Positions 1 to 5,638 of a DNA stretch of 9,546 bases are shown here, in pieces (the stretch's first letter is position 1; the number at the start of each line of letters is the position of its first letter). The notes beneath the pieces are model-generated. The model was not told the origin of the DNA, searched no databases, and worked only from the letters and a program-made list of their open reading frames with translations. The translations under genes and the position numbers were made by a program. The stretch comes from Actinomycetes bacterium (GTDB lineage: Bacteria > Actinomycetota > Acidimicrobiia > Acidimicrobiales > Bog-793), in the NCBI GenBank assembly GCA_021823365.1, contig JAKAOD010000084.1, forward strand, positions 1 to 9,546. The letters run 5' to 3'.

Positions 1-51
1 GTGATCCGCGGCGGGGAGCGGGAGCCGGCAGCGGCCCCCGCGAGGAACTGA
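1..51 (+). CDS. 3' end of an upstream gene, probably the partner ECF sigma factor (partial)
   Basis: Reading from base 1, sixteen codons run to a TGA at 49-51. The peptide end (VIRGGEREPAAAPARN) is an Ala/Pro/Glu-rich tail with no recognisable domain. The rsrA start follows 10 bases after the stop. In known systems the RsrA/RshA anti-sigma gene lies directly after its SigR/SigH-type ECF sigma gene, so a sigma factor is the natural guess. That identity rests on context alone, because the diagnostic regions lie outside the window. Confidence 0.4.
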   Translation: MIRGGEREPAAAPARN

Positions 52-61
52 CAGGAGACCG

Positions 62-376
62 ATGGTGGCCCACGATGGACGAGGGGGGTGCGGGGACTAC
101 GCATCGTACGTGGACTGCGCGGAGGCGGTCCGCCAGCTCTACGTGTACCTCGACGGGGAGCTGACCGACGACCGGCGCCTGGAGATCGCGGCACACCTGG
201 ACGAGTGCGGTCCGTGCGCCGACGCGGCAGGGTTCGAGGCGGAGCTGCGGGCCGTCATCTCGAGCCGTTGCAAGGACCGTGTGCCGGACTCGCTGATCGC
301 GCGAGTCGCCTCGGCGATCGCCGCGGAGGAGGCGTGCCGGGGGTCGGGACCCGCCCCGTCGTCGGCGCCGGCATGA
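62..376 (+). CDS. rsrA: RsrA/RshA-type zinc-binding redox anti-sigma factor
   Basis: This 104-residue protein belongs to the zinc-associated anti-sigma (ZAS) family. RsrA-type proteins hold an ECF sigma factor (SigR/SigH) inactive in the cytoplasm and release it when thiol oxidation forms a disulfide and expels zinc. The signature H-x3-C-x2-C is visible as H45, C49 and C52. C19 sits where the trigger cysteine C11 of Streptomyces RsrA lies, and C70 matches the C61/C62 region, followed by a VPDSL segment like the VPTDL of RsrA. Extra cysteines are C10 and C92. The length is close to the usual 80-105 residues. An AGGAGA ribosome site at 53-58 supports the ATG at 62. The stop overlaps the next start (ATGA), so the metalloprotease is probably translationally coupled. 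The family call is firm; that it senses thiols is inferred from the conserved cysteines. Confidence 0.85.
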   Translation: MVAHDGRGGCGDYASYVDCAEAVRQLYVYLDGELTDDRRLEIAAHLDECGPCADAAGFEAELRAVISSRCKDRVPDSLIARVASAIAAEEACRGSGPAPSSAPA

Positions 377-1572
377 GCGCCCCACTCCCCGAGCCTGTGG
401 ACGCCGATCGCGACGGGGGCCGGGACTTCGGCCCCCGGGGTCCCGGGCTCGTCGACTGGCGCGTGGCGGAACGGGTCGCGGCCTGGGCGATCGCCCGGCG
501 CTCCCCGGGTGTCCGGTATGACGCGGACGAGCTCTCGAGGTCGTTCGCCGCCGCGACCGCCAAGGCCGAGGAGCTCGTCGCCGCCTCGACCGGCTGGCAC
601 GCGCCCACGCCGGCCCGATCGGTCGTCACGGATCGCCTGGGCTGGGCGCGGGCGAACGTCGCCTCCTTCCAGCGGCTGCTCACGCCTGCGCTCGCGAAGT
701 TCGAACGTCGGCGGGAGGAGCGGCGGGAGGAGCGACGACGCTCGGCTGCACGGCCCGCCTGGCTCGTCGACCTCCCCGAGCCCATCGCCGCCAGGGTCGC
801 CGGAGCGGGCCGCTCGGCGAGCGGGGCGCAGCTCGGCGCGGTGCTCGCCTGGATGTCGACCCGGGTCCTCGGGCAGTACGACCTGCTGCTCACCGAGGAG
901 ATGTCCGACGACCAGGACCTCTTGTACTACGTCGGGCCCAACGTCGTGGACCTCGAGCAGCGCCACGGGTTCGCCCCCGAGGAGTTCCGGCTGTGGCTGG
1001 CGCTCCACGAGGTCACCCACCGCTGCCAGTTCACGGCCGTTCCGTGGCTCCGCGGCTACTTCCTCTCGCTCGTGGACAGGGCGATCGAGCCGTTCCAGGC
1101 GGACCCGGGACGCCTGGCCGAGATGGTCCGACGCACGGCAGAGCAGCTCCGGTCGCGCAAGAGCCCGTTCGACGACGCGGGTGTTCTCGGCATCGTGGCG
1201 AGCGAGTCGCAGCTCGAGGCGATCCGGAGCCTCCAGGCGATGATGAGCCTCCTCGAGGGGCACGGCGACGTGACGATGGACCGGGCGGGCGCTGCAGAGG
1301 TGCCCGGAGCCGCCCGCTTCAGCCAGGTGCTGCGCGAGCGCAGGCAGTCCGTGAAGGGGCCGGCGAAGGTGTTGCAGCAGGTGCTCGGGCTCGAGGCCAA
1401 GCTGCGGCAGTACCAGCAGGGAGAGGAGTTCATCAGGGCTGCCGAGGCGCGCGGCGGACGGGACCTCTTCGACCGGGTCTGGCGCGGACCCGAATGGCTT
1501 CCGACGCTCGCAGAGATCCGCGAGCCGGAGCTGTGGATCTCTCGCGTGGAGGCGACGCGGGACGGCGGGTGA
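373..1572 (+). CDS. DUF2342 (Zincin_2) zinc-dependent metalloprotease-like protein
   Basis: This 399-residue protein carries a zincin motif HEVTH at residues 212-216 (His ligands 212 and 216, catalytic Glu 213), followed by RCQF. A conserved-looking EGHGDV stands at 295-300. This matches the actinobacterial DUF2342 family, often annotated as zinc-dependent metalloprotease or as associated with coenzyme F420 biosynthesis. Substrate and true role are unknown, and no F420 gene is visible here. I see no signal peptide or clear membrane segment, so it is probably cytoplasmic. Residues 111-124 form a strongly charged Arg/Glu stretch that includes an exact RREE duplication. The ATG at 373 is chosen because it overlaps the rsrA stop by four bases and gives a normal family length. 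A longer reading from a GTG at 88 would lie across rsrA. The gene order metalloprotease-tilS-hpt is typical of actinobacteria. Confidence 0.88.
   Translation: MSAPLPEPVDADRDGGRDFGPRGPGLVDWRVAERVAAWAIARRSPGVRYDADELSRSFAAATAKAEELVAASTGWHAPTPARSVVTDRLGWARANVASFQRLLTPALAKFERRREERREERRRSAARPAWLVDLPEPIAARVAGAGRSASGAQLGAVLAWMSTRVLGQYDLLLTEEMSDDQDLLYYVGPNVVDLEQRHGFAPEEFRLWLALHEVTHRCQFTAVPWLRGYFLSLVDRAIEPFQADPGRLAEMVRRTAEQLRSRKSPFDDAGVLGIVASESQLEAIRSLQAMMSLLEGHGDVTMDRAGAAEVPGAARFSQVLRERRQSVKGPAKVLQQVLGLEAKLRQYQQGEEFIRAAEARGGRDLFDRVWRGPEWLPTLAEIREPELWISRVEATRDGG
415..436. repeat. Perfect 8-bp inverted repeat inside the metalloprotease coding start
   Basis: GGGGGCCG at 415-422 pairs exactly with CGGCCCCC at 429-436 around a 6-base loop (GGACTT). 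It begins 42 bases after the ATG. A hairpin of this strength early in an mRNA could modulate ribosome passage or rsrA-coupled translation, but in DNA this GC-rich it could also arise by chance. No T-run follows, so it is not a terminator. Confidence 0.35.
709..732 (+). repeat. Two exact in-frame 12-bp tandem units encoding RREE-RREE
   Basis: The 12-base unit CGGCGGGAGGAG occurs twice without mismatch and keeps frame, giving RREE twice at residues 113-120 of the metalloprotease. It makes a short charged, probably helical segment. It looks like a recent duplication within a tolerant region between the N-terminal part and the catalytic domain. Confidence 0.6.
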
Positions 1573-2636
1573 CGGATCCCGCGGTCCCCCGGGCGATCGC
1601 AGGCGACGGCCTCGCGGGGAGCCTCCTTCCTCGCTGCAACTTCCCGCCCGCCGGCTCGCCTCTCACCTGTGCCGTCTCGGGCGGACCCGATTCTCTCGCC
1701 CTGCTCGTCCTCTCGACGCTCGCCGGCTGCCGTGTGACCGTGGTCCATGTGGACCACGGGCTGCGCGTGGGCTCGGCCGGCGAGGCCGATCTCGTCGCAG
1801 CGGCCTCAGCGTCGTTCGGCGCGTCGTTCCGAGGCGTACGCGTCCAGGTCACGCCGGGCCCGAACCTCGAGGCCCGGGCGCGAGCGGCTCGCTTCGCATC
1901 GCTGCCTTCTGGGGTCGCCACCGGCCACACGATGGACGACCAGGCCGAGACCGTCCTGTGCAACCTGCTGCGCGGTGCGGGCCCCGACGGCCTCGCGGGG
2001 ATGAGGCCGGGCCACGAGCACCCGCTGCTCGCGCTGAGGAGATCCGAGACGCGTGCGGTGTGCGAGGAGGCGGGCCTTCGCTGGGTCGAAGATCCCACCA
2101 ACGACGATCCGCGCCACCTGAGAAACCGCGTCCGCCACGAGCTGCTGCCGTTGTGCGCCGGGCTCGCGGGGAGAGATCCCGTCCCGCTCCTCGCACGCCT
2201 TGCACAGCTCGCCGCACTGGACTCCGGTTTCCTCGCCGACCTCGCTGCGGAGATCGTGCCCGACCCCACGGTCGCCCGGGACGTGGCCTTGGCGCCCGAG
2301 CCCCTCGCAGGCCGTGCGATCAGGCGCTGGCTGCGCGAGCTCGGGGCCACTCCCGGCTCGGGGGGGAGGCCTTCGGCCGTTCCCGGCCCGGACCGCCAGC
2401 CGCCCTCGCTCGCCGACGTCCGGCGCGTCCTGGCGGTGGCAGCCGGGGGGGCGGTGGGCACCGAGCTCGCGGGCGGATGGCGCGTCCGGCGGTCGAGGGG
2501 CCGGCTGGTCGCGACGCCGCCAGCCGTGCCAGCCGTGCCAGCCGTGCCAGCCGTGCCAGCCGTGCCAGCCGTGCCAGCGTGCGACGCGCCTGACGAGGAG
2601 CCGGGGGAGGCCGGCGTGCGCGACGTCGAGCACTAA
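1569..2636 (+). CDS. tilS: tRNA(Ile)-lysidine synthase TilS
   Basis: TilS uses ATP and lysine to convert C34 of the CAU-anticodon tRNA-Ile to lysidine, so that the tRNA reads AUA and is charged with Ile. The 355-residue product shows the N-type ATP pyrophosphatase P-loop SGGPDS at 37-42, HVDHGLR at 60-66, GHTMDDQAET at 119-128 and the TilS-specific DPTNDDPRHLRNRVRHELLP block at 175-194. The GTG at 1569 overlaps the metalloprotease stop (GTGA) and places the P-loop at a normal distance. The domain beyond about residue 200 is short and Ala/Arg-rich. The C-terminal tail contains six PAV repeats at residues 318-335 and an acidic end, neither part of the catalytic fold. There is no good ribosome site, so translation is probably coupled to the preceding gene. 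The family call is certain. Confidence 0.96.
   Translation: MTDPAVPRAIAGDGLAGSLLPRCNFPPAGSPLTCAVSGGPDSLALLVLSTLAGCRVTVVHVDHGLRVGSAGEADLVAAASASFGASFRGVRVQVTPGPNLEARARAARFASLPSGVATGHTMDDQAETVLCNLLRGAGPDGLAGMRPGHEHPLLALRRSETRAVCEEAGLRWVEDPTNDDPRHLRNRVRHELLPLCAGLAGRDPVPLLARLAQLAALDSGFLADLAAEIVPDPTVARDVALAPEPLAGRAIRRWLRELGATPGSGGRPSAVPGPDRQPPSLADVRRVLAVAAGGAVGTELAGGWRVRRSRGRLVATPPAVPAVPAVPAVPAVPAVPACDAPDEEPGEAGVRDVEH
2521..2574 (+). repeat. Six perfect tandem copies of a 9-bp unit (CAGCCGTGC) in the 3' end of tilS
   Basis: Six exact copies of CAGCCGTGC are followed by a degenerate partial unit (CAGCGT). Because 9 is a multiple of three, the array encodes Pro-Ala-Val six times, then Pro-Ala-Cys, near the C-terminus of TilS. 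Copy-number change would keep frame. On the minus strand the same array gives a Trp-His-Gly repeat in a shadow frame, which has no support as a gene. Confidence 0.95.
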
Positions 2637-2646
2637 GGTGCCGCCG

Positions 2647-3252
2647 ATGACGACGGGCGACACGGGGGGTACCGGCGCGGGGAGGGAGGCGGGGGACGTC
2701 CCCGTCTGGGCGCGTCCCGCCGTCGGCCGGATCCTCGTGACTGCCGAGGAGATCGCCGCCAAGGTCTCCGAGCTCGGCAAGCGGATCACCGAGGACTTCG
2801 AGGACGACCCGCCCCTGCTCGTGGGGGTGCTGAAGGGCGCGATGCTCTTCATGAGCGACCTGTGCCGGGCGATCGAGCTGCCGGTGGAGGTCGACTTCAT
2901 GGCGGTCTCCTCGTACGGGAACGCCACTCAGTCTTCGGGCGTCGTGCGCATCGTGAAGGACCTGGACGCCGAGCTGACCGGCCGGCGCGTGCTCGTCGTC
3001 GAGGACATCATCGACAGCGGTCTCACGCTGAACTACCTGAACCGCTACCTCCGCGCCAGGCATCCTGCGTCGGTCGACGTGTGCGCCCTGCTCGTGAAGG
3101 AGGGCGAGCAACGGGTGGACCTCGACCTCCGCTACGTCGGCTTCACCATCCCCTCGGAGTTCGTCGTCGGTTACGGGCTCGACGCCGCCGAGCGGTACCG
3201 GAACCTGTCGGGGGTGCACGCCTTCCGGATCGGTTCGGAGGGGACGGGTTGA
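2647..3252 (+). CDS. hpt: Hypoxanthine (guanine) phosphoribosyltransferase
   Basis: This enzyme joins hypoxanthine or guanine to phosphoribosyl pyrophosphate, giving IMP or GMP for purine salvage in the cytoplasm. The 201-residue protein has LVGVLKGA at 58-65 (PPi-binding loop region), an SSYG segment at 88-91, the PRPP-binding loop [11 protein letters not shown] at 117-127 and, towards the end, the conserved FVVGYGLD segment at 172-179. The first 24 residues are Gly/acidic and precede the usual family start, a small N-terminal extension. ATG 2647 is preceded by AAGGTG six bases upstream. The same bases include TAAGGT, a possible -10 element placed seven bases before the ATG, so leaderless transcription is an alternative. 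The neighbours fit: tilS-hpt is a widely conserved pair. The ftsH gene that usually follows hpt is absent here. Confidence 0.95.
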   Translation: MTTGDTGGTGAGREAGDVPVWARPAVGRILVTAEEIAAKVSELGKRITEDFEDDPPLLVGVLKGAMLFMSDLCRAIELPVEVDFMAVSSYGNATQSSGVVRIVKDLDAELTGRRVLVVEDIIDSGLTLNYLNRYLRARHPASVDVCALLVKEGEQRVDLDLRYVGFTIPSEFVVGYGLDAAERYRNLSGVHAFRIGSEGTG

Positions 3253-3273
3253 CCGGGCAGCCGGTAGGCGAGC

Positions 3274-3287
3274 AGGGCGCACGCCCT
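3274..3287. repeat. Small inverted repeat in the hpt-folE gap
   Basis: AGGGCG at 3274-3279 and CGCCCT at 3282-3287 are exact complements separated by two bases. The loop is too tight for all six pairs to form, so a four-pair stem is more realistic. No T-run follows. It could mark a weak attenuator or a dyad for protein binding, or be chance in GC-rich DNA. Confidence 0.25.
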
Positions 3288-3319
3288 CGAACGCCCGTAC
3301 ATGCGGCGGGTGGCGCCGG

Positions 3320-3889
3320 ATGAGCGTCGACACCGAACGGGTCATGGCCGCCGTCCGCGAGCTCTTGGCCGGGATCGGCGAGGACCCCGATCGCGAGGGC
3401 CTGCGTGAGACGCCTCGCCGTGTCGCCTCGATGTTCGAGGAGCTGTCCGGCGGGATCGACGAGGACCCGGGCCACCACCTGACGGTGACGTTCGCAGCGG
3501 AGCACGACGAGATGGTGATGGTGCGCGACATCCGCTTCGCGTCGTTCTGCGAGCACCACCTGGTGCCGTTCATCGGACGGGCCCACGTCGCCTACATCCC
3601 GGCCGAGGACGGCCGCATCACGGGGCTGTCCAAGCTCGCCCGCCTGGTCGACGGCTACGCGCGGCGGCTGCAGGTCCAAGAGCGCATGACCACGCAGATC
3701 GCGGAGGCGATCGAGAAGGCGCTGGCGCCCCGGGGAGTGCTCGTCGTGGTCGAGGCCGAGCACCTCTGCATGTCGATGCGCGGGGTGAAGAAGCCCGGCG
3801 CGCTGACCGTCACCTCGTCGGTTCGCGGGCTCTTCCGCCGCGACGCCGCGACCCGCGCCGAGGCGATGCAGTTCATCCGCGGAGGCTGA
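3320..3889 (+). CDS. folE: GTP cyclohydrolase I (type IA, zinc-dependent)
   Basis: FolE opens the GTP ring and rebuilds it as 7,8-dihydroneopterin triphosphate, the first step of tetrahydrofolate synthesis. The 189-residue product is full length. It shows the TPRRVA block at 31-36, FCEHHLVPF at 76-84 giving zinc ligands C77 and H80, and [10 protein letters not shown] at 147-156 giving the third ligand C150 and the catalytic-site H148. [20 protein letters not shown] at 101-120 is also diagnostic of the family. ATG 3320 is the only sensible start, since no in-frame start codon lies in the 67 bases after hpt. There is no strong ribosome site (GGTGG at 3309-3313 at most). It is the first fol gene here and is followed by folP after 53 bases. 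Confidence 0.97.
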   Translation: MSVDTERVMAAVRELLAGIGEDPDREGLRETPRRVASMFEELSGGIDEDPGHHLTVTFAAEHDEMVMVRDIRFASFCEHHLVPFIGRAHVAYIPAEDGRITGLSKLARLVDGYARRLQVQERMTTQIAEAIEKALAPRGVLVVVEAEHLCMSMRGVKKPGALTVTSSVRGLFRRDAATRAEAMQFIRGG

Positions 3890-3904
3890 CCGCCGCGACG
3901 GCGG
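3890..3904. repeat. GC hairpin directly after the folE stop codon
   Basis: CCGCCG at 3890-3895 pairs exactly with CGGCGG at 3899-3904 around CGA, immediately after the folE TGA. The absence of a U-tract argues against a classical intrinsic terminator. It could protect the 3' end of a processed folE message or attenuate read-through into folP. Confidence 0.35.
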
Positions 3905-3910
3905 GGCCGG

Positions 3911-3916
3911 GAGAGG
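3911..3916 (+). promoter_or_regulatory. Ribosome-site-like GAGAGG pointing to an alternative folP TTG start
   Basis: GAGAGG lies five bases before a TTG at 3922 that is in frame with folP. Using it would add seven residues (MAYATAP) before the ATG at 3943. The ATG at 3943 itself has no ribosome site at the right distance, which leaves the true start open. Confidence 0.3.
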
Positions 3917-3927
3917 GCCGGTTGGCC

Positions 3928-3933
3928 TACGCT
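3928..3933 (+). promoter_or_regulatory. Possible -10 element (TACGCT) for a leaderless folP transcript
   Basis: TACGCT fits the TAnnnT pattern of high-GC bacterial promoters and ends nine bases before the folP ATG at 3943. A transcript would then begin at or just before that codon. No recognisable -35 box is present, and the match is short, so this is tentative. Confidence 0.25.
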
Positions 3934-3942
3934 ACGGCTCCG

Positions 3943-4752
3943 ATGGCAAAGGTGACGGACCGCCCTCTCGTGATGGGGATCCTCAACGTCACCCCCGATT
4001 CCTTCTCCGACGGCGGCCGGTTCCTGCGGCATGCCGACGCGATCGCACGCGGGGAGCAGATGGTCGTCGAGGGAGCGGACATCGTCGACGTGGGCGGCGA
4101 GTCCTCGCGGCCCGGTGCGGAGCCGGTCGAGGAGCAAGAGGAGCTCCGCCGCGTGCTCCCGGTCGTCGAGCAGCTCTCCCGCGCCGTCCGCGTGTCGGTG
4201 GACACGACCAAGCCCGCGGTCGCCCGCGCGGCCGTCGCCGCGGGGGCGACGATGGTGAACGACGTGTCCGGGGGTCTCTGGCCGGTTGCGGCTGAGCTCG
4301 GTGCCGCCTGGGTGTCGATGCACCGGCGCGGTACGCCGCAGACCATGCAGGGGCTCACGGACTACGACGACGTCGTGGGCGAAGTCCACGACGTCGTGCT
4401 CGGTGCCGCGGAGAGGGCGCGCCGCGCGGGGATCGCCGAGGTGTGGGTGGATCCGGGCATCGGGTTCGCCAAGACCGCGGAGCAGAACGTCTTGCTGCTC
4501 GCCTCTCTGCCCGAGCTCGCCGTTGCGGCGCACGCCGCCGGTGCGAAGGTGCTCGTGGGCACGAGCCGCAAGACCTTCCTCGGCCGCTTCGGCGCGCTCG
4601 CGCCGGATCGGCCGCTCGGCGAGGGCGACCGGCTCGACGCCTCGCTCGCGACGGCCGTGTGGGCCATGGTCGCCGGCGCGGGGATGGTGCGTGTCCACGA
4701 CGTCGCCGACACCGTGCACGCGGCGGCGCTCGTCGCCGAGAGCCCGTCATGA
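3943..4752 (+). CDS. folP: Dihydropteroate synthase
   Basis: FolP condenses 6-hydroxymethyl-dihydropterin pyrophosphate with p-aminobenzoate to give dihydropteroate; it is the sulfonamide target. From the ATG at 3943 the protein has 269 residues and all family blocks: MGILNVTPDSFSDGG at 11-25, ADIVDVGGESSRPGAEPV at 45-62, SVDTTKP at 85-91, NDVSGG at 106-111, MHRRGTPQTMQ, VDPGIGFAK and GTSRKTFLG. The MHRRGTP block differs slightly from the commoner MHMRGTP. I prefer ATG 3943 because it leaves ten residues before MGILNVTP, a normal distance. An in-frame TTG at 3922 with a better ribosome site would give 276 residues. The stop overlaps the next gene's ATG (ATGA), so the phosphatase-like protein is probably made by coupled translation. 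Confidence 0.96.
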   Translation: MAKVTDRPLVMGILNVTPDSFSDGGRFLRHADAIARGEQMVVEGADIVDVGGESSRPGAEPVEEQEELRRVLPVVEQLSRAVRVSVDTTKPAVARAAVAAGATMVNDVSGGLWPVAAELGAAWVSMHRRGTPQTMQGLTDYDDVVGEVHDVVLGAAERARRAGIAEVWVDPGIGFAKTAEQNVLLLASLPELAVAAHAAGAKVLVGTSRKTFLGRFGALAPDRPLGEGDRLDASLATAVWAMVAGAGMVRVHDVADTVHAAALVAESPS

Positions 4753-5261
4753 GAGGCAAATGGGCCGCCGGGATCCCGCCGCGCAATTTCACCTGGGTGA
4801 TCCGCGACCACCTCGCGTTGAGCGAGCGCCCCGGGGGCTTCGCCCCCAACCACCGCCGGGTTCGCCGCACCGAGGAGCTGATCTGGCTCCGGGCCCAGGG
4901 CTTCACGCGGATCGTCTCGCTGCTGCCGTCGCAGCACAACCTCCACGCCTACGACGACGAGCACATCGCGCACGCTCATTTTCCGTTGGTGCCAGGGGCG
5001 GACCCGCGGCCGGCGCTCACCGACTGCTACCACGACCTCGACGCGGCGATCCGCGGCGGCGAGCGGGTCCTCGTCCACCGAGAGGAGCTCGGCGACCGGG
5101 TCATGGGAGTCGCCGCCGGGTTCCTCGTCTGGACCGGGCGAGTCCCCTCCGAGCCCAAGGCGATCTCCCTGGTGGAGCAGCTCGTCGGCCGCCAGATGGG
5201 CACTGCCGGTCGGGAGCTGGTGGTCGCCGCCGCCGCCCTTCCGCCGCGCCAACCGGTGTGA
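4749..5261 (+). CDS. Protein-tyrosine/dual-specificity-phosphatase-like protein lacking the catalytic Cys (probable pseudophosphatase)
   Basis: This 170-residue protein resembles small dual-specificity phosphatases. RRTEELIWLRAQGFTRIVSLL at roughly 39-59 is like the helix-strand unit that precedes the catalytic loop. A PGAD segment near 82-85 is where the general-acid Asp loop would fall, and VLVHREELGDRVMG at 107-120 is in P-loop position. The family motif is H-C-x5-R; here it reads H110-R111-EELGD-R117, so the nucleophilic Cys is Arg. The codon is CGA (5079-5081), two base changes from a Cys codon, so a single sequencing error does not explain it. Catalysis by the normal cysteine route is therefore unlikely; a ligand- or protein-binding role is my inference. 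There is no signal peptide or membrane segment. It overlaps folP by four bases at its start and folB by four at its end, so it is made in step with folate enzymes. The fold assignment is moderate, since it rests on motif reading alone. Confidence 0.72.
   Translation: MRGKWAAGIPPRNFTWVIRDHLALSERPGGFAPNHRRVRRTEELIWLRAQGFTRIVSLLPSQHNLHAYDDEHIAHAHFPLVPGADPRPALTDCYHDLDAAIRGGERVLVHREELGDRVMGVAAGFLVWTGRVPSEPKAISLVEQLVGRQMGTAGRELVVAAAALPPRQPV
4833..4847. repeat. Perfect 6-bp hairpin GGGGGC-TTC-GCCCCC inside the phosphatase-like gene
   Basis: GGGGGC at 4833-4838 pairs with GCCCCC at 4842-4847 across TTC. In frame it encodes the Pro-Gly-Gly-Phe-Ala-Pro segment (residues 28-33). It resembles the intragenic dyad at 415-436, which also has CTTCG leading into a C-run. 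No T-run follows. It could be a small genome-wide repeat, a transcript hairpin or chance. Confidence 0.35.
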
Positions 5262-5638
5262 CCCGGGTCCCGTCGACAGGCCGCATCGAGATCCGGGACC
5301 TCCGGGCCCTCGGCCTGCACGGGGTGCTCCCGCACGAGCGCGAGCGCGCGCAGCCCTTCAGCGTCGACCTCGACGTGCACGTCGACGTGTCGCCCGCCGC
5401 CGCGTCGGACGCGCTGGCCGACACGGTCGACTACGGCGCGCTCGTGCAGCAGGTCGCGCAGGTCGTCTCCGGGACCTCCTTCGCCCTCTTGGAGGCGCTC
5501 GCCGCCGCGATCTGCCGACGCGTGCTCGACGACCCCCGCGTGGCGCGCGTCGAGGTCGTCGTGCGCAAGATGCGACCCCCCGTCGACGTGGACGTGGGCT
5601 CGATCGGGGTCCGCGTGGTCGATGTGCGCCGCACCTGA
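5258..5638 (+). CDS. folB: Dihydroneopterin aldolase
   Basis: FolB cleaves 7,8-dihydroneopterin to 6-hydroxymethyl-dihydropterin and glycolaldehyde. The 126-residue protein has the family opening RDLRALGLHGVLPHERERAQPF at 13-34, where E27 corresponds to the substrate-anchoring Glu22 of the S. aureus enzyme. Also visible are DTVDYGAL at 55-62 (conserved Tyr59), FALLEALA at 75-82 (pterin-binding Glu79) and VVRKMRPP at 101-108, with K104 matching catalytic Lys100. The GTG at 5258 overlaps the preceding stop (GTGA), and no other in-frame start lies near. There is no ribosome site, so translation probably depends on termination-reinitiation. folK begins inside its last codons, overlapping by 17 bases. 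Confidence 0.95.
   Translation: MTRVPSTGRIEIRDLRALGLHGVLPHERERAQPFSVDLDVHVDVSPAAASDALADTVDYGALVQQVAQVVSGTSFALLEALAAAICRRVLDDPRVARVEVVVRKMRPPVDVDVGSIGVRVVDVRRT

Noticed and set aside
88..372. Upstream extension of the metalloprotease to a GTG at 88
   Set aside because: It would lie almost wholly inside rsrA in another frame and adds an Arg/Gly-rich stretch unlike any domain. The ATG at 373 overlaps the rsrA stop and gives a normal protein.
2521..2574. Possible CRISPR array or origin iterons at the 9-bp repeats
   Set aside because: The units are contiguous with no spacers, too short for CRISPR, and lie in frame inside tilS. No DnaA boxes or AT-rich segment are nearby.
1806..2927. Minus-strand open frame with Trp-His-Gly repeats opposite tilS
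   Set aside because: The repeats are just the reverse reading of the CAGCCGTGC array. The frame lies over confirmed tilS and hpt codons and has no family motif.
3890..3904. Intrinsic terminator after folE
   Set aside because: The stem is perfect but no T-run follows and folP starts within 40 bases, so a true rho-independent terminator is not supported.
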